Assembly (NCBI GenBank): GCA_036397995.1
Contig: DASWHX010000130.1
Location: 1 to 28,808 of the forward strand
Length of the DNA stretch: 28,808 nt
From: DASWHX01 sp036397995
Lineage (GTDB): Bacteria > Bacteroidota > Bacteroidia > Cytophagales > Cyclobacteriaceae
Reading direction: 5' to 3'
The notes beneath the pieces were generated by a model, which was given only the letters and a program-made list of their open reading frames with translations, had not been told where the DNA came from and ran no database searches. This document shows positions 23,265 to 28,808 of the stretch, one piece after another. Positions within the stretch are counted from its first letter, which is position 1. Each line of letters starts with the position of its first letter. The position numbers and the translations under genes are program-made.

Positions 23265-25325
23265 ATGAAAACTTTAGGTTATTATTTTACACTTTGTCTA
23301 TTAATTGTTAGCGCTCAATATGTTAACGCTCAATACAACCTTGAGCAAACTCTTGGTGCACCGTATGTTCAATCTATTTTTCCTTCTGAAGACGGCAAGT
23401 CATTGGCCTGGATCATCAACGAAAAGGGAATCAGGAACATTTGGTTTACAGAAGTTAATGCGACAGCACCCCGAAAGGTAACAGCTTATGACCGGGATGA
23501 TGGTCAGGATTTGGGAAACATCACTATTACAAGTGGATTTCTGATCTTCACAAAAGGAGGTGGAAGCAACAGGTATGGCGATATTGCCAATCCCGCATCT
23601 CTTCCTCAGGTTCCTAAAAGAGAAATCCTGAGGCTAAATTTGTCTAATGACTCAATTTCAAAAGTGGATGAAGCAGCAGTAGCGGTAATTGCTCCCGACG
23701 GCAAAAGAATGTTAGTGACAAAGCAATCAAGGGTTTTTCTTATTGAAGATATTTCTGCACCGGAAATTAAGTCAGAAGTTTTGTTTGAAGTCAGAAGAAG
23801 TGCAGGCTCCTTGAGCTGGTCACCTGACGGAAATAAAATCGCATTTGTCAGTTTCAGGAGTGATCACAGCTTCGTTGGAGTCTACTCAATAGAAGAAAAT
23901 AAGATCACCTGGCTGGCGCCATCCTTGTTTTTTGATTCTGATCCGGCCTGGTCACCTGATGGAAGTAAAATTGCTTTTATCCGGACGCCCGGAGCGGGGA
24001 GGGGAGAACTACGTAATATCATGAGTGGAGTTCAATTTGAAATTGTAGTTGCCAATGTCAACTCAGGAACAGGTAAAACAATCTGGAAGTCACCGGGAAA
24101 GGATGGCGGTTACTCACAATACTACCCCAATGCGCCCTTGCGCTGGACTAAAGAAAATAAGATACTTTTTTATTCGGAACATGAAGGCTGGAATCATATC
24201 TATTCCATAACCCCTGAGGGCAGCGGGCTCAAAGATCTTTCACCCGGCGAATGTGAAGTAGAGAACAGTGCGTTGTCTGCCAACCATAGGTATTTGTATT
24301 TTGACAGTAATTGTACCGACATAAACCGACGGCATATCTGGAAAGTAACCGTGGCGACCGGCCAATCCCAAATGGTTACTGACAAATCCGGTATTCAATC
24401 CAATGTGGTAACCCTTGAGGGCGAAGCAATTGCATATCGGGAGGGGAGGCATAATATTCCGACAACTGCGTTGATTCAAAATGGGAGTACAACTACGAAC
24501 TTAGTCTCCCTGCCGGATAATTTTCCCGCTTCGCAATTAGTGATGCCGGAGGCGGTACAATTCAAATCCGCGGATGGACTCACTATTCACGGTCAGTTGT
24601 TTTTGCCTTCGAAACTTGATAAGACCGCCAAACTACCGGCTGTAATCTTTATGCACGGCGGACCTATTCGTCAGATGTTGTTAGGCTACCATTACAGCGG
24701 GTATTATACCAATGCCTATATCCTGAATCAATATATGGCTTCCATCGGGTATTCAGTTTTATCTGTAAACTACAGGAATGGTATTGGATACGGACGGGAT
24801 TTCCGGTTGGATGAAAACCAGGGACCCAGAGGTGCATCGGAATATAAGGACATTATTGCAGCGGGCAAATTTCTGCAATCAAGGCCGGAGATTAACCCCG
24901 AAAAAATCGGTTTGTGGGGCGGGTCTTATGGCGGTTACCTGACTGCAATGGGCCTGGCAAAGAACTCTGATTTATTTAAAGCCGGGGTTGATTTACACGG
25001 AGTTCATGACTGGGCATGGCGGGGTGAAGAATTTTCTCCGGGTGGAGGCTGGGGAATAACCCCAGAACTTATGGAACTTGCTTATCAATCGTCGCCGATT
25101 TCAGAAATGCAATTCTGGAGTTCACCGGTATTAATAATACACGGAGATGATGACCGGAATGTAATGTTTGGCCAATCCATAGATTTGCAAAAGAAACTGG
25201 ATGAATTGGGAGTTCACAATGAAATCCTGGTATTTCCTGATGAGGTTCATGGCTTTCTGAGGTATGAAAGCTGGCTGCGTGCCAATAAGGCGACGGTCGA
25301 TTTCTTCAACCGGTTCTTAAAGTAA
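23265..25325 (+). CDS. S9-family prolyl oligopeptidase / dipeptidyl peptidase-like exported peptidase
   Basis: This is a 686-residue exported serine peptidase. The signal peptide is KTLGYYFTLCLLIVSAQYVN with AQ cleavage. Residues about 30-420 form a beta propeller with PD40/TolB-like repeats (LSWSPDGNKIAFVS, PAWSPDGSKIAFIR). The C-terminal alpha/beta-hydrolase domain carries the catalytic triad: S554 in WGGSYGGYLTAMG, D630 in IHGDDDRNVMFGQ and H662 in PDEVHGF. MHGGPIRQM is the oxyanion region. It is likely to cut short peptides in the periplasm or at the cell surface. Its stop abuts that of the convergent lipoprotein. No clear exact promoter was seen in the 80 bases between the divergent starts. 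Confidence 0.93.
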   Translation: MKTLGYYFTLCLLIVSAQYVNAQYNLEQTLGAPYVQSIFPSEDGKSLAWIINEKGIRNIWFTEVNATAPRKVTAYDRDDGQDLGNITITSGFLIFTKGGGSNRYGDIANPASLPQVPKREILRLNLSNDSISKVDEAAVAVIAPDGKRMLVTKQSRVFLIEDISAPEIKSEVLFEVRRSAGSLSWSPDGNKIAFVSFRSDHSFVGVYSIEENKITWLAPSLFFDSDPAWSPDGSKIAFIRTPGAGRGELRNIMSGVQFEIVVANVNSGTGKTIWKSPGKDGGYSQYYPNAPLRWTKENKILFYSEHEGWNHIYSITPEGSGLKDLSPGECEVENSALSANHRYLYFDSNCTDINRRHIWKVTVATGQSQMVTDKSGIQSNVVTLEGEAIAYREGRHNIPTTALIQNGSTTTNLVSLPDNFPASQLVMPEAVQFKSADGLTIHGQLFLPSKLDKTAKLPAVIFMHGGPIRQMLLGYHYSGYYTNAYILNQYMASIGYSVLSVNYRNGIGYGRDFRLDENQGPRGASEYKDIIAAGKFLQSRPEINPEKIGLWGGSYGGYLTAMGLAKNSDLFKAGVDLHGVHDWAWRGEEFSPGGGWGITPELMELAYQSSPISEMQFWSSPVLIIHGDDDRNVMFGQSIDLQKKLDELGVHNEILVFPDEVHGFLRYESWLRANKATVDFFNRFLK

Positions 25326-25634
25326 CTAACCGCTGCAGGTAAAGGCAGAGGTTTCGCAGGCAACAATGGTTACTGTTCCCGGAGAACATCCGGCGCCGCC
25401 GCTAATGCCTTCAAAAATGAAAGCATGAACACCGGTACCCAAATCAATCTCTATGGATTCTCCTGGATCTAACGTGCCATGATTTACACCGTCTACCAGG
25501 GAACGCATGACGGTGCTGCTTGAGGTGTTTGTTAATTTGAGTGTTCCTTTGCTTTTCAGAAGACAATTTTCCTTGCACGAAATCAGGAATATTATTAGAA
25601 TAAATACCCCAAGCAAAGTTTTCAAAATTTTCAT
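25326..25634 (-). CDS. Small hypothetical lipoprotein
   Basis: This 102-residue protein is not recognised. The N-terminus MKILKTLLGVFILIIFLISC ends in a lipobox (LISC), so it should be lipidated. The mature part has NCLLKSKGTLKLTNTSSSTV and SLVDGVNHGTLDPGESIEID, which reads like a small beta sandwich. Six further cysteines or so may make disulfides. The stop lies directly against the stop of the convergent S9 peptidase gene, with no terminator between. Confidence 0.7.
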   Translation of the reverse strand: MKILKTLLGVFILIIFLISCKENCLLKSKGTLKLTNTSSSTVMRSLVDGVNHGTLDPGESIEIDLGTGVHAFIFEGISGGAGCSPGTVTIVACETSAFTCSG

Positions 25635-25751
25635 TTTGGTAGAATTTTATAGTTTAAAAATAAGGAATCTGACTCATTAATGGCAAGGGGAGTAGCAGGT
25701 TTATTTTGGAGGTAAATACAATAATACCAATCTTTATAGACCAATTGGGAC

Positions 25752-25759
25752 TATTTTTG
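25752..25759 (+). promoter_or_regulatory. Possible -7 element for the alpha/beta-hydrolase gene
   Basis: TATTTTTG at 25752-25759 matches TAnnTTTG and lies 13 bases before the ATG at 25773. No good -33 TTG is found at the usual distance, so this is tentative. The rest of 25635-25751 shows no gene. Confidence 0.35.
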
Positions 25760-25772
25760 AGTTAATAAAATT

Positions 25773-26810
25773 ATGAAGTGGCTCAGGTTATTATGGATAT
25801 TTCCCTTTCTGCTAATCCTCTCATTTGGCAGGCCGGACAAACACCAGCTCTACAACCGGTGGGATAATATTCATTTTGTGAAAGAAATTGATTTTGACCC
25901 CCACCCGGATACCGTGTTTGTGATTTGTACCAACCGTCTTTACCAGCCCGGCTTGCAACAACCACTTGCAGATAGAGCTGATCCTGAAAATAAACTTCAA
26001 TACCTGGTTGCAACTTATTCAAACAATGAATGGAGACTGTTGCGGAAACAAAATCTTGAAGAAGCGGTTGCTTATCTTCCAAGGAAAGATTTCTTGCTTT
26101 ACATAGAAGGAATGGGAAAAACTTTTCCCATGGATTTGCAGCGATCAGCCGGAATGACCGCTCAATACAACTTAAATGTAATTCAGTTTGAATATCCCAG
26201 CATCCATCCGCGAAAGAACCCGGTTGCTAATTTTTATTTCGCTTACAACCAGGCCAAACATGCAACAGAAGAATATTCAGAATTTATTCGCGAGTTCGAG
26301 GTGTTGAAAAATAATCACCCGGAAAAATTTGCCGAAGTAAATGTCAGTTTATTCCATCATAGTATGGGCAACCGAATGCTAAAGCATTCTTTGGAAGAAA
26401 ATTTGCTGATAGTAAAAGACAAATCATTATTTCAGAATGTTATTCTGAACGCGGCCTGCGTACCTCAAAGTAAGCACACGGAATGGATTGAAAAGATTGA
26501 TTTTTCAGAAAGAGTTTTTATCAACTACAATAAAAAAGATTTTCAGCTGAACGGGGCAATGTTCATTACCTTTGATAAGATGCTGGGAGCGCGGTTCAAA
26601 GAACCCCTTGCCGGGAATGCCACGTATATTGATTTTCAAACTTTGGTGGCTGGCCGGCACAGCAATTTTCTGAACATTGATGGCCGGGATAACATCAACC
26701 CTGAGTGCCGGCGATATTATGATCTCGTGCTTCACGGCAACAATCCAAATTTGGCAGACTCCAGTTTATTTATAACCAGCACAGAAATTGTTGGGTTTGG
26801 ATTGAAATAA
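25773..26810 (+). CDS. Exported alpha/beta-hydrolase-like protein (DUF900-like)
   Basis: This 345-residue protein is most like the DUF900 esterase/lipase superfamily. The N-terminus (MKWLRLLWIFPFLLILSFG) is a signal peptide. A beta strand DTVFVICTNRLYQPG begins the fold, DFLLYIEGMGKTFPMDL corresponds to the oxyanion region, and FHHSMGNRMLKH (residues 193-204) is the nucleophile elbow with candidate Ser197 and HSMGN in place of GxSxG. The later aspartate and histidine of the triad are not firmly assignable; AGRHSNFLNIDGRDN could hold the histidine. The substrate is unknown. A hairpin at its 3' end may terminate transcription. No operon partner is visible. Confidence 0.65.
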   Translation: MKWLRLLWIFPFLLILSFGRPDKHQLYNRWDNIHFVKEIDFDPHPDTVFVICTNRLYQPGLQQPLADRADPENKLQYLVATYSNNEWRLLRKQNLEEAVAYLPRKDFLLYIEGMGKTFPMDLQRSAGMTAQYNLNVIQFEYPSIHPRKNPVANFYFAYNQAKHATEEYSEFIREFEVLKNNHPEKFAEVNVSLFHHSMGNRMLKHSLEENLLIVKDKSLFQNVILNAACVPQSKHTEWIEKIDFSERVFINYNKKDFQLNGAMFITFDKMLGARFKEPLAGNATYIDFQTLVAGRHSNFLNIDGRDNINPECRRYYDLVLHGNNPNLADSSLFITSTEIVGFGLK

Positions 26811-26853
26811 TCAGGCAGGCTTTTGCTTTAAAAAAGCGGGAAGCAGCCTGATT
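26809..26853. terminator. Hairpin between two convergent genes
   Basis: AATCAGGC (26809-26816, including the last bases of the stop codon) pairs with GCCTGATT (26846-26853). A further GCTTT/AAAGC-type pairing is possible inside. It lacks a T tract after the stem, so a Rho-independent terminator is not certain. Positions 26854-26939 show nothing else recognisable. Confidence 0.3.
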
Positions 26854-26939
26854 GGTAGCAGCCTCTGGATTCCGCGCGAGCGGGACAAGCAGGGGTTAAT
26901 AATTTGTGAAAGGACTTTGTCAATCGAATAAATTTCTCC

Positions 26940-27572
26940 TCAATACCTAATCGTATATTCCACTGTGTCCACACTCACCAGCTCTATATCATGGGAATAA
27001 GGGGTAGTTATACCATTTTCGGTTACCCACCAGGTAAGGTTGATGGTAGCGTTACTTTCGAAGGTATAATTGCGAAATACATTTTCATTACAGGGGCCAA
27101 GGCAATACAAACATTCTTTATCATTTGACAATAAATGTTCTCCATCCATACAAAAATAAATGGAGTCTGAATCATTGTATGGTATGTCATTGACTAAATT
27201 CAATGTGAATTCAGCAGTCGGAACCAAATAAACATTCAAAGTATTTTCCTCTCCTGATTTGACAGGTTCATTGCATTGATTGCAATAATATCCTTGTCTT
27301 CCAATTGCAATCTTGTACCCATTTCCGCGGTCGGCTTCAAATTTTATTTCGTAATAGCCATTTGAATCACTTATGTTATCAAAATGAGTAATTGTTTCTT
27401 CCGGCTTCAGGAAAGGCTTAAAACTTAGATATGCACCCGCTCCCTCAATGGGCTTACCAGATCTGATTTCACGGATATATCCTTTTACAATGGTTGTATT
27501 GTCTTCAACAATATGAATACAGGAGGCAAATATCAAACTTGCAATCAAAAACAAGATTCCATTCTTTATCAT
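26940..27572 (-). CDS. Lipoprotein with carboxypeptidase-regulatory-like domain, tandem copy 2
   Basis: This is a 210-residue lipoprotein with a lipobox in LFLIASLIFASC (cysteine at about 18). A beta-sandwich domain of the carboxypeptidase-regulatory/CnaB type follows: TTIVKGYIREIRSGKPIEGA, then SDSNGYYEIKFEADRGNGY. A cysteine-rich part comes next (GYYCNQCNEP, FCMDGEHLL, CLYCLGPCNENVF). The C-terminus WWVTENGITTPYSHD to YTIRY is conserved in the paralogue at 28161-28793. The two are the same length with no insertions. Its ATG overlaps the TGA of the preceding T9SS fragment in an ATGA, so translation may depend on coupling to a damaged frame. The function is unknown; a surface or outer-membrane location is inferred. 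Confidence 0.75.
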   Translation of the reverse strand: MIKNGILFLIASLIFASCIHIVEDNTTIVKGYIREIRSGKPIEGAGAYLSFKPFLKPEETITHFDNISDSNGYYEIKFEADRGNGYKIAIGRQGYYCNQCNEPVKSGEENTLNVYLVPTAEFTLNLVNDIPYNDSDSIYFCMDGEHLLSNDKECLYCLGPCNENVFRNYTFESNATINLTWWVTENGITTPYSHDIELVSVDTVEYTIRY

Positions 27573-28156
27573 CTCACTATTATTAACCGTTTATTTTCAA
27601 TGCCTTCCCTGCTCTCCAGCGAAATAAGGTAAATTCCGGTTTTAAGCTGGGTAACATCCAATTCATACTTATAGGTTCCGGATTCAATAGTATACCCGCC
27701 CAGAATTTCTTTTATTAAATTGCCTTCCAGGGCAAGTAATTTCAAAGAAATAATGCCAGGTGGAATGTCCCTGATTTCAATCATAGTTTTGTCTGCCGCC
27801 GGATTTGGGCTTAGTTCCAGGTGATCAGCAAATTCCTGCACAAGCTTTTGCTGAGATTGTCCGCAGGCCTCATCATTGTCTGACAAAACTTCAAAAGCAA
27901 GACTAACCTGGGTTTGTTGAAACATCCGGTCAAGCTCATCCTACAGGCTAACCTCACAATGGATCACATGGCCGCCCTGGTCCGGGGATATTGGTAATTG
28001 GTAATAGGAAGCCTCCGTTCTTTCCGTATCATTGTCAAGCCACCAGCTGGTAGAAATTCTTTTTACCAACCCGGAATTCCGGAGGGTAAACATATCCTGG
28101 GCCAGGCCGGGGCAGTAGGTTTCAGGACCTTCAATAGACCTTTTATTACCATTCAT
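27569..28156 (-). pseudogene. Truncated T9SS-sorted protein gene with an in-frame TAG
   Basis: One reading frame runs from about 28156 (MNGNKRSIEGPETYC) to the TGA at 27571-27569 but is broken by TAG at 27943-27941. The text before it ends in PDQGGHVIHCEVSL; after it DELDRMFQQTQVSLAFEVLS continues naturally. The C-terminus is a T9SS type A sorting domain (ELSPNPAADKTMIEIRD, LDVTQLKTGIYLISLES, KRLIIVR). There is no signal peptide, so the protein could not reach the T9SS. The 5' boundary coincides with the end of the upstream lipoprotein copy, which fits a fragment created by the tandem duplication. Alternatively a 118-residue product could start at ATG 27925, without export. Confidence 0.75.
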
Positions 28157-28160
28157 CCTT

Positions 28161-28793
28161 CTAATACCTAATCGTATATTCCGCTGTATCCAGACCAACC
28201 AATTCAACATAGTGAGAATAAGGAGTTGTTATGCTATTTTCAGTTACCCACCAGGTGAGAACTATAATGGCATTGCTTTCAAACGTAAATTTGTTAAAAA
28301 CATTTTCATTACAGGGGCCAAGGCAATACCAACAGTCTTTTTGGGTAGATGATAGGAATTCTCCATCCATGCAAAAATATATTGAGTCAGCCTGAGTTGA
28401 GGGAGGCTCGTTGATAAGATTAAGTGTAAATTCAGCTGTTGGAACCAAATAAACATTCAAAGTATTTTCCTCTCCTGATTTGACAGGTTCATTGCATTGA
28501 TTGCAATAATATCCTTGTCTTCCAATTGCCACTTTATACCCCTTGCCCCGGTCCGCTTCAAATTTTATTTCGTAATAGCCATTTGAATCACTTATGTTAT
28601 CAAAATGAGTAATGGTTTCTTCTGGTTTCAGAAAGGGTTTAAAACTCAGATAGCACCCTGCTCCTTCAATGGGTTTGCCTGACCTGATTTCACGGATATA
28701 TCCTTTTACAATGGTTGTATTGTCTTCAACAATATGAATACAAGAGGCAAATATCAAACCTGCAATCAAAAACAAAATTCCATTCTTTATCAT
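28161..28793 (-). CDS. Lipoprotein with carboxypeptidase-regulatory-like domain, tandem copy 1
   Basis: This is the 210-residue paralogue of the protein at 26940-27572, shifted by 1221 bases. The first 118 residues differ at only a few positions (for example IASL/IAGL and GAGAY/GAGCY). The remaining part has many substitutions around a conserved frame (DSIYFCMDGE, YCLGPCNENVF, TTPYSH, EYTIRY). The lipobox is LFLIAGLIFASC. Its ATG overlaps the stop of a further T9SS gene end at the right edge. This copy is likely in its original context, with the intact T9SS partner outside the window; that is an inference. Function is unknown. Confidence 0.75.
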   Translation of the reverse strand: MIKNGILFLIAGLIFASCIHIVEDNTTIVKGYIREIRSGKPIEGAGCYLSFKPFLKPEETITHFDNISDSNGYYEIKFEADRGKGYKVAIGRQGYYCNQCNEPVKSGEENTLNVYLVPTAEFTLNLINEPPSTQADSIYFCMDGEFLSSTQKDCWYCLGPCNENVFNKFTFESNAIIVLTWWVTENSITTPYSHYVELVGLDTAEYTIRY

Positions 28794-28808
28794 CTCACTA
28801 TCATTAAG
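28790..28808 (-). CDS. 3' end of a T9SS-sorted protein gene, cut by the window edge
   Basis: Only the last codons are present: LMIVR then TGA at 28792-28790, overlapping the lipoprotein ATG. They match the end KRLIIVR of the fragment at 27569, so the same gene order (T9SS protein followed by lipoprotein) continues to the right. Confidence 0.6.

Larger units (their letters stand above)
26940..28808 (-). repeat. Tandem duplication, about 1221 bp period
   Basis: The unit is the 3' end of a T9SS protein gene plus a lipoprotein gene. Both lipoprotein starts (27572, 28793), both stops (26940, 28161) and identical blocks such as 27220-27308 / 28441-28529 (89 bases without a difference) share the offset 1221. 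Identity is patchy: the 5' halves of the lipoprotein genes are nearly identical, the 3' halves clearly diverged. Confidence 0.8.

Overview
The window looks like a chromosomal segment of a Bacteroidota bacterium, most likely of the order Cytophagales. The evidence is: C-terminal type IX secretion (T9SS) sorting domains; several -7 elements of the Bacteroidota form TAnnTTTG; a LytTR regulator paired with a His_kinase-type sensor; a DUF3078 protein; an outer-membrane beta-barrel receptor with a CarboxypepD_reg-like N-terminus; and a GlmU-like beta-helix protein typical of the phylum. Base composition is moderately AT-rich. No tRNA, rRNA, CRISPR array or replication origin was seen.

Layout. (1) Positions 1-110 look like the 3' end of a group II intron (domains V and VI), followed by an mscS/DUF3078 pair and a GlmU-like gene. 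(2) Positions 3209-4407 hold a very AT-rich two-gene module on the minus strand that resembles an enlarged HicA/HicB toxin-antitoxin pair. (3) Positions 4462-7249 hold a minus-strand operon of an S41 processing protease and homogentisate dioxygenase. (4) Positions 7385-11046 hold a tightly packed plus-strand operon: a RIC-like hemerythrin protein, ruvX, def, a PLP aminotransferase and an omega-amidase. Adjacent genes overlap or lie 2 bases apart. (5) Positions 11050-11623 hold the wreck of a secreted T9SS protein. Its sorting domain is split by a 148-bp MITE-like element with an 8-bp target duplication. (6) Positions 11746-17302 hold housekeeping and envelope genes: murF, a Bax inhibitor-1/YccA membrane protein, a DUF2461 protein and a long AsmA-like protein.

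(7) Positions 17449-22643 hold a LytS/LytR-type two-component pair, divergent from a Spy/CpxP-like periplasmic protein and a large outer-membrane beta-barrel protein. These may form an envelope-sensing module. (8) Positions 22603-26810 hold a GNAT acetyltransferase, an S9 peptidase, a small lipoprotein and an alpha/beta-hydrolase-like protein. (9) Positions 26940-28808 hold a tandem duplication of about 1221 bp. Two paralogous 210-residue lipoproteins are each preceded by the 3' end of a T9SS-sorted protein gene, through a 4-nt ATGA overlap. The T9SS copy fully inside the window lacks a signal peptide and carries an in-frame TAG, so it looks like a by-product of the duplication.

The parts most worth a second look are the enlarged HicAB-like module, the MITE insertion whose removal restores the host reading frame, the mosaic tandem lipoproteins, and the cysteine-less RIC protein. 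All family names rest on motif recognition by eye; no database search was run.
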